A stretch of DNA of 64,000 bases from JAEZDC01 sp036676415 (GCA_036676415.1 JAKFCX010000062.1:85989-149988); one strand, 5' to 3'. Shown: positions 50,768 to 59,961, numbered from the stretch's first letter. Made by a program: numbers and translations. The notes: generated by a model not told the origin, from the sequence alone.

Positions 50768-51646
50768 TTACCTGAGCCGCTCAAGCCTCACTTTTCGTCC
50801 AAAATATAGCGTGAGGCTATCTTTTACTCTTATAGTATCCTGGGGTAATATGTTTTTATAAATAAACAAACGGTACCATTTAGTATTATCCCTGGTAAAG
50901 CTGTCATATAGTCCATTCACGCCAAATTGCTGTAGCTGTGATGTTCTTGTGATTGCCCTGGTTCTAAGACCGGTTACCTCGAATATTGCACGATAATTTG
51001 CGGTATCATTCTTATAAATCGCAGTCGTATCTCTTTTAATAATGCTATCCTGTAGAATTGATCCGGTATCCTGTTCAAGTACCATAGGCTCTTCAACTGT
51101 TTCTGCAATATTGCTATCTTTTGCTTTAATAAAAAGCACATAAACCCCAAAGCCAATACCTGCAGCCACGGCCACTATAGCTATAAAAAGAATAGCGCCT
51201 ACCATCCACTTTCTTCGTCTAACGGGTTCCTCATCTTCATCTACTTGTTCTGCATAATGCATATTCACTCTTTCCGCAACAATTTCACCGGGTATCAGTT
51301 CAAATCGTCCATCCCTGTTCTTTTGCAGCGTACCAATTCCTTCTATTGCCCATGGCTTACCAATATTTACAAATTGTCTTACTTCAGAAACATAAGACGA
51401 AAAATCTGCCTGCACCAGGCTTTTGATTTTACCGGTCTGTTGAACAATATATTCAATCAGGCCTGGTGTTGTCTCAACTTTAGTATCGTGTGTAAAATGA
51501 ATGCCTTCAAGCGGGAAAAAAGCAGATTTTTCAGCATCAGGAGGGAGTACAAAATGATCATCAAGTGAAAAGCTGCCAAGACCTTCCAGGTCAACTTGTT
51601 TATTTGAGTAAAGGTAATTGGCTATTAATGAGTCGAATTTTTTCAC
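50768..51646 (-). CDS. HU-CCDC81-like domain membrane protein
   Basis: A 292-residue protein. N-terminal residues 1-135 (LYSNKQVDLEGLGSFSLDDH; FVNIGKPWAIEGIGTL) look like the paired HU-like domains of the bacterial CCDC81 type that I know in Bacteroidota. Residues 147-173 form a transmembrane helix (RRKWMVGAILFIAIVAVAAG), and the C-terminal region (about 215-292) looks like a degenerate SPOR-type periplasmic domain. It could tie DNA or another partner to the envelope. Start is GTG at 51646. Function inferred from architecture only. Confidence 0.7.
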   Translation of the reverse strand: MKKFDSLIANYLYSNKQVDLEGLGSFSLDDHFVLPPDAEKSAFFPLEGIHFTHDTKVETTPGLIEYIVQQTGKIKSLVQADFSSYVSEVRQFVNIGKPWAIEGIGTLQKNRDGRFELIPGEIVAERVNMHYAEQVDEDEEPVRRRKWMVGAILFIAIVAVAAGIGFGVYVLFIKAKDSNIAETVEEPMVLEQDTGSILQDSIIKRDTTAIYKNDTANYRAIFEVTGLRTRAITRTSQLQQFGVNGLYDSFTRDNTKWYRLFIYKNILPQDTIRVKDSLTLYFGRKVRLERLR

Positions 51647-51745
51647 CTGGGATTGTTTTGTTGCAAGTTAGAAATTATAATCAGTATACATACGATGAAT
51701 GGTGGACAAAAATTGTGCATGTGTCTATTTACATATAACGATCAT

Positions 51746-51753
51746 TATTTTTG
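51746..51753 (+). promoter_or_regulatory. -7 box at the start of the 112-residue gene
   Basis: TATTTTTG followed by CAG and then ATG at 51757. Box and start codon are only three bases apart, so the transcript probably begins at the ATG. Confidence 0.6.
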
Positions 51754-51756
51754 CAG

Positions 51757-52095
51757 ATGCTTACAAATGATGAAGAGCGATTTCTGCAACACTGGGAAAA
51801 GAACAGGAACCTTGAAAAGAAAACCTTCAGGCAGCTGATTATTGGGTTGCCAATCGGTTTGTTGTTTGGAGTTGGCATACTTGCTATTTTTTCTACTGGA
51901 TGGTATGAAAGAGCTCATATGACTGCATATGCAAATTCAAGTCCGTATATTTTTCTCATTGCCATATTTATCATCATCGGCTTTATTGCCATATTTACAA
52001 AGAAACATAAATGGGATATGAACGAACAACGATATATTGAACTTCAGCAAAAACAAAAAAAAGCTGCTAATGCAGCAGATGAACCTATAATATAG
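51757..52095 (+). CDS. Small two-helix membrane protein
   Basis: A 112-residue protein: charged N-terminus (MLTNDEERFLQHWEKNRNLE), two helices (about 27-47 and 66-86), and a charged C-terminal tail with KKHKWDMNEQRYIELQQ. No family recognised. The frame starts at TTG 51751, but this is inside the promoter box, so ATG 51757 is the real start and the mRNA is probably leaderless. Followed 26 bases later by the FKBP gene, perhaps in one operon. Confidence 0.75.
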   Translation: MLTNDEERFLQHWEKNRNLEKKTFRQLIIGLPIGLLFGVGILAIFSTGWYERAHMTAYANSSPYIFLIAIFIIIGFIAIFTKKHKWDMNEQRYIELQQKQKKAANAADEPII

Positions 52096-52121
52096 TCTCT
52101 CAGCAAATACAAATTACATCA

Positions 52122-52604
52122 ATGAAAAAGTCTGGAATATTCTCTTTTATTATCGCTGTATTGTTTATCGGATGCAAAGCCGATAATGGCTGCAAAAATG
52201 TATCGCCATCTTCAGAAGAATCACAAATAACATCCTTTGCCGCTGCCAATAGTATAACTGCTGTGAAACATAGCACTGGCATGTATTACGAAATAGTAAC
52301 ACAAGGAAGTGGAGCTACCCCAAACAACAGTTCAATCGTTACGGTGACTTATACCGGGAAACGTTTGGACGGATCTGTATTCGACCAGTCAACAACTCCT
52401 ACGAATTTTACCTTCAATGGTCAACCTACTCCTTTAGGCAGCCTCATTGATGGATGGAAAGTAGGGCTGCCATTGATTCAAAAAGGAGGTCACATTAAAC
52501 TGATTGTTCCTTCTTCTCTGGCTTACGGATGTACTGGTGCTCCACCAACAATAAGTGCCAACACTGTACTTTTTTTTGATATTCAATTGATCGATGTTCA
52601 ATAA
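52122..52604 (+). CDS. FKBP-type peptidyl-prolyl isomerase lipoprotein
   Basis: A 160-residue exported lipoprotein (lipobox LFIGCKADN, Cys about 19) with an FKBP domain at about 60-158. Typical segments: VTVTYTGKRLDGSVFDQS, GWKVGLPLIQKGGHIKLIVP and LAYGCTGAPP-like loops. It should help proline isomerisation of periplasmic or surface proteins. ATG at 52122. Confidence 0.93.
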   Translation: MKKSGIFSFIIAVLFIGCKADNGCKNVSPSSEESQITSFAAANSITAVKHSTGMYYEIVTQGSGATPNNSSIVTVTYTGKRLDGSVFDQSTTPTNFTFNGQPTPLGSLIDGWKVGLPLIQKGGHIKLIVPSSLAYGCTGAPPTISANTVLFFDIQLIDVQ

Positions 52605-52677
52605 CACACTGTAAATGAACATCAAAAGCCCTTGAGGCTTAAGGCATTTTGAAGCTGCTTTTATATCTTCAAACCCC

Positions 52678-52685
52678 TATCTTTG
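52678..52685 (+). promoter_or_regulatory. secDF -7 box
   Basis: TATCTTTG followed by CCGCC, 30 bases before the secDF ATG. It resembles the rpmI and groES boxes. Confidence 0.68.
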
Positions 52686-52715
52686 CCGCCTCTAAAAATG
52701 TAAACCCCGTATTGT

Positions 52716-55700
52716 ATGCAACTGAAAGGCTTAGTGCGATTTTTTGCCATTGCATTGATCTTAATTTGTCTTTACCAATTATCATTTACCTGGTTCGTGA
52801 GAAATCATGAAGGTAAGATGGAGGATAAAGCTGAAGCTTGGGTAAAAGCAAACTACCCTACTGCCCAGGTTAAATATCCAGGAAACGCTGAAATGCAGAA
52901 GTTATACCAGGACACCCTGGAAACTTATAAACAAAGTCGTTTACAACGTTTACTTGACAGTACAAAAAATGATAAGATCTACTTTGGAGTAGGTACATAC
53001 CAGACAGCTAAACAAAAAGAGCTGATGCTTGGTCTTGACTTACAGGGTGGTATTAGTGTTACCATGGAAGTAGGGATTGATGGCTTGATAAAAGCACTTG
53101 CAAACAATACAAAAGATCCTGCTTTTAATGATGCATTAGCAAAAGCTGTTCAGCAAAAAGCAAACAGCGGAGCCAATCTTATTACATTGTTCCGTGATCA
53201 GTTCAAAGCTGCAAATCCAAATACGCCGCTTGCACCTTTCTTTGCTTCGAGAAGTAATAACAGGATCAAGTTTGATTCTGATGATGCTGCCGTAGTAAAC
53301 TACCTGAGAACAGAAGCTTCTACTGCTTTCAATAACACATTCGACATTTTAACCACCAGGATCGACCGGTTTGGTGTTGCTTCGCCTAACATTAATAAAG
53401 ATGAGCAAAAGAGCATCATTACAATTGAACTGGCTGGTGCAAAAGATCCGGAAAGGGTAAGAAGATATTTACAGTCTACAGCGAACCTCCAGTTCTTTGA
53501 AGTATACAATCTTGGAGATGTTGATGCTGCTATGATGAGTGCAGAAACAGCACTATTCAACTATCAAAGAGGAAACAAACCCGTTGTTGATACAACACCT
53601 ACGATTGTTGACACTGCAGGTACTGCAACAACTCAAACAGCTGATACAAACAAAAGTGGTAAGATATCTGATCTTGCAGGTGGTAAACCAACCGTAACTC
53701 CTGCAGGGGGAAATGCAGCTGATTCATTTCCTATTCGTCGTATTGTTCAGTTTGCACCTCCTCAACAGGGAGACAAGGGACAAACATTATTCCCTGCTGC
53801 ATTAGGATATGTTATGTCGAGAGACACATCTATTCTTAACAGCTACCTGAATCTTGATTTCATCAAAGCTAAGTTCCCTGCTAACCTAACATTCATGTAT
53901 GGTAAAGTAGAAAGTGAAGAGGCGAGAAATGAAGGTATTCTTCAGTTATATGCCATCAAAACTTTACCAAACGGTGGTGCAGAATTAGAAGGTGAAAGAG
54001 TAAGTGATGCCACACAGGATTATGACCAGAGAGGTCGTGTTGCTATTAAAATGACAATGGACCAGGCAGGAACCAGGATCTGGGCTGCCATGACTAAAAG
54101 AAATGCACCCGAAGCGAATAATGGTGTTTCCAAACCTATCGCTATCGTGTTAGATAATTTCGTTTACAGTGCACCATTTGTAAATGGAGAAATTCCAAAC
54201 GGTTCATCTGAAATCACTGGTAGTTATTCTTTACAGGAAGCACAGGATCTTGCCCGTATTTTAAAGTCTGGTAAACTTCCTGCCCCTGCAAGAATTGTTC
54301 AGGAGCAGGTTGTAGGACCAACACTTGGTGAAGAAGCAGTTGAAGGTGGTTCACTTTCATTCCTTATTTCATTTGTGGTAATATTTGCATTGATGCTTAT
54401 CTACTATAATACTGGTGGATGGGTTGCAAACATTGCTCTGATCTTAAACATCTTCTTTACTGTAGGTATATTAAGTGCCTTAAATGCCACATTAACTGCT
54501 GCAGGTATTGCAGGTTTGGTACTTACCATCGGTATGGCTGTAGATACCAACGTTGTGATTTTTGAAAGGATCAAGGAAGAATTAATAAAAGGTAAGAGCT
54601 ATAATTCTGCTATCAAGGATGGATATAACAGGTCTTTGGCACCGGTTTTAGATGGTCACATCACTTCCTTGTTAACGGCCATCATTCTTTTCTACTTTGG
54701 TCTAGGACCGGTATTAGGCTTCGCAACTACACAGATCATCGGTTTGCTGCTGTCTTTATTTACAGGTATTCTTGTTTCAAGACTTATCACTGACTGGTAT
54801 ACTAATAAGAACAGGCATTTTGAATACTTCACTACTATCTCAAGAAGAATTTTCAGACATGCCCAATATAAATTCATCGAATACAGGAAGATCGCTTACG
54901 TAATTTCTGCCATCATCTTTGTACTGGGTGTTTCATCATTCTTCAACGGATTTGACCAGGGTGTTGAATTTGCAGGAGGACGTAGTTATACCGTTCGTTT
55001 TGATAAGCCACAGGATGTAGAACAGGTAAGAGACAGGCTTGAAACCACTTTTGGTGAAAGCCCTGTAATCAAAACCATTGGCTCTAACAGCCAGCTGAAC
55101 ATTACTACCGCTTATATGATCAATGAAACCGGAGTAAGAGTTGATTCTGCAGTTGAATCGAAGCTTTATGAAGGGTTACAGCCTTTCCTCGGTAGTGTTT
55201 CATTGGATCGTTTCAGAACTACGGAGTATATTCAGAGTTCACAAACAGTATTGCCTACTATTTCGGATGACCTGAAAAGAGGTGCTACTTATGCTACTAT
55301 TCTAGCGGTATTGGTTATCTGTTTATATATTTTCCTCCGTTTCCGTGACTGGAGATATTCTTTAGGAACCATCGTAGCATTGATGCATGATGTTATGGTA
55401 ACGCTAATCGTATTCAGCTTCCTAAGACACTTTGTTGATTTCCCGCTCGAGATAGACCAGCACTTCATTGCAGCGATCTTAACGGTGATCGGTTTCTCTA
55501 TGAATGATACTGTTATCGTTTATGACCGTATTCGTGAGGATAGCCGTTTATATCCAACAATGCCAAAAGCACAGCTTATCAATAAAGCGATCAATGAAAC
55601 ATTGGCAAGAACCATCATGACATCTGTAACAGTATTCCTCACCATCCTTATTCTCTTCATCTTCGGTGGTGAAGTAACAAGAGGTTTTGCATTTGCAATG

Positions 55701-55811
55701 CTGATTGGTGTGATCACAGGTTCATATTCATCGATCTTTGTGGCTGCTCCTATCCTGCTTGATTTTGCCAAGAACAAACCTTTAGGCAAAATGAAAGAAG
55801 AAAGAAGATAA
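52716..55811 (+). CDS. secDF: Protein translocase SecDF, fused
   Basis: A 1031-residue fusion of SecD and SecF, which use the proton gradient to help pull proteins out at the periplasmic side. The SecD half has LGLDLQGGISVTMEV at its first periplasmic domain and GMAVDTNVVIFERIKEEL in helix 4. The SecF half follows from about residue 720, with GFDQGVEFAGGRSYTVRF and FSMNDTVIVYDRIRE. The fused form is normal in Bacteroidota. A Thr/Gly-rich stretch (about 290-340) is an insert in the P1 domain. ATG at 52716. Confidence 0.97.
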   Translation: MQLKGLVRFFAIALILICLYQLSFTWFVRNHEGKMEDKAEAWVKANYPTAQVKYPGNAEMQKLYQDTLETYKQSRLQRLLDSTKNDKIYFGVGTYQTAKQKELMLGLDLQGGISVTMEVGIDGLIKALANNTKDPAFNDALAKAVQQKANSGANLITLFRDQFKAANPNTPLAPFFASRSNNRIKFDSDDAAVVNYLRTEASTAFNNTFDILTTRIDRFGVASPNINKDEQKSIITIELAGAKDPERVRRYLQSTANLQFFEVYNLGDVDAAMMSAETALFNYQRGNKPVVDTTPTIVDTAGTATTQTADTNKSGKISDLAGGKPTVTPAGGNAADSFPIRRIVQFAPPQQGDKGQTLFPAALGYVMSRDTSILNSYLNLDFIKAKFPANLTFMYGKVESEEARNEGILQLYAIKTLPNGGAELEGERVSDATQDYDQRGRVAIKMTMDQAGTRIWAAMTKRNAPEANNGVSKPIAIVLDNFVYSAPFVNGEIPNGSSEITGSYSLQEAQDLARILKSGKLPAPARIVQEQVVGPTLGEEAVEGGSLSFLISFVVIFALMLIYYNTGGWVANIALILNIFFTVGILSALNATLTAAGIAGLVLTIGMAVDTNVVIFERIKEELIKGKSYNSAIKDGYNRSLAPVLDGHITSLLTAIILFYFGLGPVLGFATTQIIGLLLSLFTGILVSRLITDWYTNKNRHFEYFTTISRRIFRHAQYKFIEYRKIAYVISAIIFVLGVSSFFNGFDQGVEFAGGRSYTVRFDKPQDVEQVRDRLETTFGESPVIKTIGSNSQLNITTAYMINETGVRVDSAVESKLYEGLQPFLGSVSLDRFRTTEYIQSSQTVLPTISDDLKRGATYATILAVLVICLYIFLRFRDWRYSLGTIVALMHDVMVTLIVFSFLRHFVDFPLEIDQHFIAAILTVIGFSMNDTVIVYDRIREDSRLYPTMPKAQLINKAINETLARTIMTSVTVFLTILILFIFGGEVTRGFAFAMLIGVITGSYSSIFVAAPILLDFAKNKPLGKMKEERR

Positions 55812-55832
55812 TTATAACTGCATCTGATAAAA

Positions 55833-55862
55833 AAGGCGATCAATTATGATCGCCTTTTATTT
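55833..55862 (+). terminator. Terminator of secDF
   Basis: A perfect 9-bp stem AAGGCGATC/GATCGCCTT (55833-55841, 55848-55856) with loop AATTAT, then TTATTTTG. Confidence 0.88.
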
Positions 55863-55880
55863 TGTTATCAGCTCCTTGTT

Positions 55881-55912
55881 GCTATCAGACTTCGTTGCGT
55901 CGCACTCTTTTA
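55881..55912 (-). repeat. Dispersed intergenic repeat, subtype B
   Basis: Minus-strand copy: TAAAAGAGTGCGACGCAACG then AAGTCTGATAGC, full length. Between convergent secDF and the IscA-like gene. Confidence 0.85.
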
Positions 55913-55931
55913 CTTCCTGTTCTATATTCAA

Positions 55932-56276
55932 CTAAACCGCAAATGAACTTCCACAACCACAGGTTGTACTTGCATTGGGGTTATTGAACGTAAATCCACG
56001 ACTGTTCAATCCACCTTGCCAGTCGATCTTCATTCCATATAAATATATCTGGTGTGTGGGATTCAGAATAACAGGTATGCCTTCCACTTCATACTGCTCG
56101 TCTCCTTCTTCCTTTGCATCAAAGCCAAGAAGATAACTCATGCCGCTACAGCCTCCACCTTTCACACCAATTCTCAGTTTTTTACTGGCATCAAAACTCT
56201 CTTCAGCCATCAGGCGTTTGATCTCGGCAATAGCACTTTCTGTAAAACTCACCGGTATTTGTTGTGTTGTTTCCAT
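55932..56276 (-). CDS. HesB/IscA-type iron-sulfur carrier
   Basis: A 114-residue A-type Fe-S carrier protein. The three conserved cysteines are in KGGGCSGMSYLLGF (C43) and TTCGCGSSF (two Cys near the C-terminus). These proteins carry Fe-S clusters to target proteins. ATG at 56276, with a -7 box at 56294-56301. Confidence 0.94.
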   Translation of the reverse strand: METTQQIPVSFTESAIAEIKRLMAEESFDASKKLRIGVKGGGCSGMSYLLGFDAKEEGDEQYEVEGIPVILNPTHQIYLYGMKIDWQGGLNSRGFTFNNPNASTTCGCGSSFAV

Positions 56277-56293
56277 AATTCACCTTTCAGTTA

Positions 56294-56301
56294 CAAATTT
56301 A
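56294..56301 (-). promoter_or_regulatory. IscA-like gene -7 box
   Basis: TAAATTTG on the minus strand (56301-56294), 17 bases before the ATG; a TTG lies about 22 bases further up. Confidence 0.65.
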
Positions 56302-56432
56302 GTATAGCAAAGACTTTTCCAGTCAATGCCTCTTTTCGTTAAACGGAAAACATTTCTAAAACATACACTACAAATAGTTCTTTAACAACAATATACCCAT
56401 GCCTGTTTTCGTATTTTTACAAAAACTTGTAA

Positions 56433-56945
56433 ATGGACAATATCATCATATACCTGCTGGTAGGTGTAGTAGGATTGATTTTAGGAGGTTTAGCCGTGAA
56501 TTTATCCTGGGAAAAGAAAATGAAGAACCGTAAAATGTTCACCAGCACCGATGGATCTGCCAATCTGCAATTGCAACTACAGGCTTATGAAAGATTGGTT
56601 GTTTTGGTTGATAGAATCGCACTTCCGAACTTGATTAGCCGTGTTGGACAATCAGACATCAGTGCAAGAGATATGCAAATGATTCTCACAAGGAGCATTA
56701 GGGAAGAATTTGAATACAATATCTCTCAACAAATATTTGTTTCACCTGAAGCCTGGGATTCAGTTAAAAACCTGAAAGAACAGAACCTGCTAACGATAAA
56801 TCAACTGGCTAATATTCTTCCGCCAAATGCTTCCGGTCTTGACCTGAATAAGCAACTCCTCCAATACTTAATGAACGACAGAAAAGGAACGCTACACGAA
56901 GTAGTGAGTCAAGTATTGAGTTATGAAGCAAAAAAATTGATATAA
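56433..56945 (+). CDS. Conserved membrane-anchored protein of unknown function
   Basis: A 170-residue protein with one N-terminal helix (5-24, IIYLLVGVVGLILGGLAV), followed by a soluble, mostly helical domain. The motif YERLVVLVDRIALPNLISR (about 52-70) and a helical segment with REEFEYNISQQIFVSPEAWD mark a family I believe is widespread in Bacteroidota but cannot name. ATG at 56433. The methylmalonyl-CoA mutase gene follows after 77 bases with its own -7 box. Confidence 0.75.
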   Translation: MDNIIIYLLVGVVGLILGGLAVNLSWEKKMKNRKMFTSTDGSANLQLQLQAYERLVVLVDRIALPNLISRVGQSDISARDMQMILTRSIREEFEYNISQQIFVSPEAWDSVKNLKEQNLLTINQLANILPPNASGLDLNKQLLQYLMNDRKGTLHEVVSQVLSYEAKKLI

Positions 56946-57003
56946 GGAGACGATTTGACTATGGACGATAGACCATCGTGATAACTCCTTTTAATACCTT
57001 TTA

Positions 57004-57011
57004 TAAATTTG
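57004..57011 (+). promoter_or_regulatory. Methylmalonyl-CoA mutase -7 box
   Basis: TAAATTTG, 11 bases before the ATG at 57023, inside an upstream GTG-started extension of the frame. Supports ATG 57023 as start. Confidence 0.6.
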
Positions 57012-57022
57012 AAAGCCAGGTA

Positions 57023-58573
57023 ATGAGCACTAAAAAAACAGATAGCGGAATTGAAATAAAACCGGTTTATTCTGCCTCAGATCTATCCAATCCAATCGAA
57101 GCACCTGGGGAATTTCCATTTACAAGAGGTGTTCAGCCTGACATGTACCGGGGCAAACTCTGGACGATGAGGCAGTATGCAGGATTTTCTACAGCTGAAG
57201 AAAGTAATAAGCGTTACCACTATTTATTAAAGCAAGGAGTAAGTGGATTGAGTGTTGCCTTCGACCTTCCAACTCAAATTGGTTACGATAGCGATCATGC
57301 ATTATCAGAAGGAGAAGTTGGAAAAGTCGGCGTGGCCATAGACAGCATTGAAGACATGCAACGATTGTTTGATGGAATAAAGCTGGAAGATGTTTCCACT
57401 TCTATGACCATCAATTCTACGGGTTATATACTGCTTTCACTCTACGTTGCTTTGGCAAAACAACAGGGAGCTGATTTGAAAAAGATATCCGGCACTATAC
57501 AAAACGACATCCTGAAAGAATATGCAGCAAGAGGAACATATATCTATCCTCCCAAGCCTTCAATGAGGATCATCACCGATATATTTGAATGGTGTAGTAA
57601 AGAATTACCAAAATGGAATACAATTTCTATTTCGGGTTACCATATTCGTGAAGCAGGAAGTACAGCTGTGCAAGAAATAGCTTTTACACTCAGCAATGGT
57701 AAAGCATATGTACAGGCTGCTCTGGACAAAGGTTTGGATATAAATGTTTTTGGCAAACGGCTATCTTTTTTCTTTAATGCACATAACAACCTCTTTGAAG
57801 AAGTAGCAAAATTCAGGGCGGCAAGAAGAATGTGGGCAAAGATGATGAAAGATCTTGGTGCTACAGATCAGAAAGCCATGATGCTTCGGTTTCATACACA
57901 AACCGGAGGCAGTACACTAACTGCACAACAACCACACAACAATATATCAAGGGTAACTATTCAAACGCTTGCTGCAGTACTTGGTGGAACACAGTCACTA
58001 CATACCAATGGCTATGATGAAGCGTTAAGTTTACCTACTGAAGAAGCGGCAAGGATTGCTTTACGTACTCAGCAGATCGTTGCTTTTGAAAGTGGCGTTA
58101 CCGATACTGTTGATCCATTGGCCGGGAGTTATTTTGTTGAGAACCTGACGGCAGAAGTTGAGCAGGCAGCATGGCAATTAATTGAAAAGATCGATGCCAT
58201 GGGTGGAAGTGTTGCTGCTATTGAACAGGGCTTTATACAGAATGAAATTGCAAGAAGTGCTTATGAATACCAGAAAGGAATTGAAAGCAAAGAAAAGATC
58301 ATTGTTGGAGTAAACAAGTTTGAGGTAACAGAACAAAATAACACTCCGATTTTAAGAGTAGATGATTCCATCAGGACGATGCAAATGGAAAGATTGAAAG
58401 TGCTAAAGGATCAACGAGACAGTCTAAAAACGAAATCATATTTAGATAGTATACATAATGCTGCAACTGAAGGATCGAACCTGATGCCACATGTGATTAC
58501 TGCAGTGGAGCATAATTGCACTTTGGGTGAGATCGCAGACGAACTGAGGAAAGTATTTGGTGAGTATAAATAG
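57023..58573 (+). CDS. Methylmalonyl-CoA mutase large-subunit type, no B12 domain
   Basis: A 516-residue mutase barrel subunit, without the C-terminal cobalamin-binding domain (the DxHxxG motif is missing), so the B12-binding part must be on a separate subunit elsewhere. It starts with IEAPGEFPFTRGVQPDMYRG and holds FDLPTQIGYDSDHAL, RIITDIFEWCSKELPKWN and LRFHTQTGGSTLTAQQPHNN, all typical. It rearranges methylmalonyl-CoA to succinyl-CoA, or an isobutyryl-CoA type reaction, in propionate and branched-chain use. I start at ATG 57023, not GTG 56978. Confidence 0.93.
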   Translation: MSTKKTDSGIEIKPVYSASDLSNPIEAPGEFPFTRGVQPDMYRGKLWTMRQYAGFSTAEESNKRYHYLLKQGVSGLSVAFDLPTQIGYDSDHALSEGEVGKVGVAIDSIEDMQRLFDGIKLEDVSTSMTINSTGYILLSLYVALAKQQGADLKKISGTIQNDILKEYAARGTYIYPPKPSMRIITDIFEWCSKELPKWNTISISGYHIREAGSTAVQEIAFTLSNGKAYVQAALDKGLDINVFGKRLSFFFNAHNNLFEEVAKFRAARRMWAKMMKDLGATDQKAMMLRFHTQTGGSTLTAQQPHNNISRVTIQTLAAVLGGTQSLHTNGYDEALSLPTEEAARIALRTQQIVAFESGVTDTVDPLAGSYFVENLTAEVEQAAWQLIEKIDAMGGSVAAIEQGFIQNEIARSAYEYQKGIESKEKIIVGVNKFEVTEQNNTPILRVDDSIRTMQMERLKVLKDQRDSLKTKSYLDSIHNAATEGSNLMPHVITAVEHNCTLGEIADELRKVFGEYK

Positions 58574-58926
58574 CTGATTTGAGATATGGCGTACAAGTGA
58601 GTGACACAACAAAGCTTCATAATAGCAATCGAGCTGGCCTAAAATATACGCTCTTGCTGTAGCATCCTGTGACTTTTGGTTTCAAAACCGGTTTACAAAA
58701 TAAATTATTAAGCAGCAGTAAGCTTTTACAACCCAATGCTGCATTGAATTCCAGGAAACGGAATCATTCCATCACCTCCTTAGTTATGCACATATCACAA
58801 GAGCAAAAATTTCTGGAACAGACTTTGACATTTCATTAATAGAAAGAAAATCCCCTGCTTTTATTTGGAAGAATGGCACTTGCAAACAGAAAGGAAAAAC
58901 ATTCAGAACACAAAAACAGGGAACTT
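58574..58926. other. Gene-free region with a repeat and weak hairpins
   Basis: About 350 bases. It holds a full subtype A repeat (58591-58626), a palindromic GGTTTCAAAACC-like stem (58678-58689) and a pair TTCC/GGAA near 58748-58762. No convincing ORF. I see no RNA gene. The upstream part of the next frame (58873-58926) is not taken as coding. Confidence 0.65.
58591..58626 (+). repeat. Dispersed intergenic repeat, subtype A
   Basis: GTACAAGTGAGTGACACAAC, then AAAGCTTCATAATAGC; full length. It lies 18 bases after the methylmalonyl-CoA mutase stop. Confidence 0.85.
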
Positions 58927-59172
58927 ATGAAAAAGCTTTTTATTATTGCCTTAGCGGCAACATTCACTGGTTGTTTTAGCACAAGAGAAAGTGTCCAGGC
59001 CAATTTAGTTGATGCAGAATTAGTGAGGATTGACACGGTAGAGCGTTATGCAGGTCGTCATCAGCAGTTACTCACCTGGAAAACATCAGATCACATGGAA
59101 TATGTGAGCTATGTTCCAATGGGTAGAAAGTATGCTATCGGAACAAAAATGGCCGTTCTTACAAGACATTGA
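58927..59172 (+). CDS. Small lipoprotein, unknown function
   Basis: An 81-residue lipoprotein: MKKLFIIALAATFTGCFSTR, with lipobox TGC (Cys about 16). The rest is a short beta-rich domain (VDAELVRIDTVERYAGRHQQ; WKTSDHMEYVSYVP). No family recognised. I start at ATG 58927; the frame opens at 58873, but the extra 18 residues are hydrophilic and would place the signal peptide inside the protein. Monocistronic. Confidence 0.75.
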   Translation: MKKLFIIALAATFTGCFSTRESVQANLVDAELVRIDTVERYAGRHQQLLTWKTSDHMEYVSYVPMGRKYAIGTKMAVLTRH

Positions 59173-59237
59173 TATTAGTTGGATGATAATAATGCCTGGC
59201 CGGAATCTGTTTACTTACTAACCCATGAAACCAATCG

Positions 59238-59906
59238 TCAGGCATAATTTCGCTCACCAAAAATGAGGCTTCCAATTCGTACCATTGTACTGCCTTCTTC
59301 AATGGCAATCTTATAATCACCACTCATGCCCATCGAAAGAATATTGAATGAAGCACATTCCTGTCTTTCATTGATGAGCCTGTCGTAAAACTGTTTCAGG
59401 TATTTGTATTCCTGGCGAATGACTTGCTCATCATCAGAAAACGTAGCCATTCCCATCAGGCCTTTAATGTTTACATTTTGAAGGTTTGATAGCTGGTCAA
59501 GCACAGCATACACTTCCTGCTCATTCATGCCGAACTTCGTTTCTTCTTTGGCAATATGTACCTGGAGCAAACAGTCAACTACCCGGTTTGATTTCTGAGC
59601 CTGCTTATTAATTTCAAGCAATAACTTGAGACTATCAACACTGTGGATCAGGTGAACGAATGAAATGATCTGCTTCACTTTATTTGTCTGCAGGTGACCA
59701 ATGAAATGCCAGTGAACATCAGCACTCAACTTTGCCTGTTTCTCCACCAGTTCCTGCACATAGTTTTCACCAAAATCTTTCTGACCAGCCTCAAATAAAG
59801 CCTGTATGTCTTCGATTGGTTTTGTTTTACTCACTGCTACCAATGTTACATGCTGATCCCCTAAGTCTTTAACAATCTGTTGGTAAGCCGTTTCGTTCAC
59901 TGCCAT
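59238..59906 (-). CDS. PLP homeostasis protein, YggS family
   Basis: A 222-residue PLP-binding protein without known enzymatic activity, which balances free PLP and amino-acid pools. The PLP lysine is in LVAVSKTKPIEDIQALFEAG, and the FGENYVQELVEKQ, HFIGHLQTNKVKQI and SMGMSGDYKIAIEEGSTMVR segments are diagnostic. I start at ATG 59906 (MAVNETAYQQ); the TTG at 59927 lies in the promoter box. The promoter faces the divergent 59962 gene. Confidence 0.95.
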   Translation of the reverse strand: MAVNETAYQQIVKDLGDQHVTLVAVSKTKPIEDIQALFEAGQKDFGENYVQELVEKQAKLSADVHWHFIGHLQTNKVKQIISFVHLIHSVDSLKLLLEINKQAQKSNRVVDCLLQVHIAKEETKFGMNEQEVYAVLDQLSNLQNVNIKGLMGMATFSDDEQVIRQEYKYLKQFYDRLINERQECASFNILSMGMSGDYKIAIEEGSTMVRIGSLIFGERNYA

Positions 59907-59924
59907 TATTTTCTTTTTACTTTG

Positions 59925-59932
59925 CAAAAGTA
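59925..59932 (-). promoter_or_regulatory. yggS -7 box
   Basis: TACTTTTG on the minus strand (59932-59925), followed by C, about 18 bases before the ATG. It is part of a larger palindrome TACTTTGCAAAAGTA (59919-59933) in the divergent region. Confidence 0.68.
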
Positions 59933-59961
59933 GATTTTCAACACCCCTAAAACAAAGATTT

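Noticed and set aside
58620..58870. tRNA-like or small RNA structure
   Set aside because: The inverted GGTTTCAAAACC is not part of a cloverleaf, and no T-loop (GGTTCGAATCC-like) was seen.
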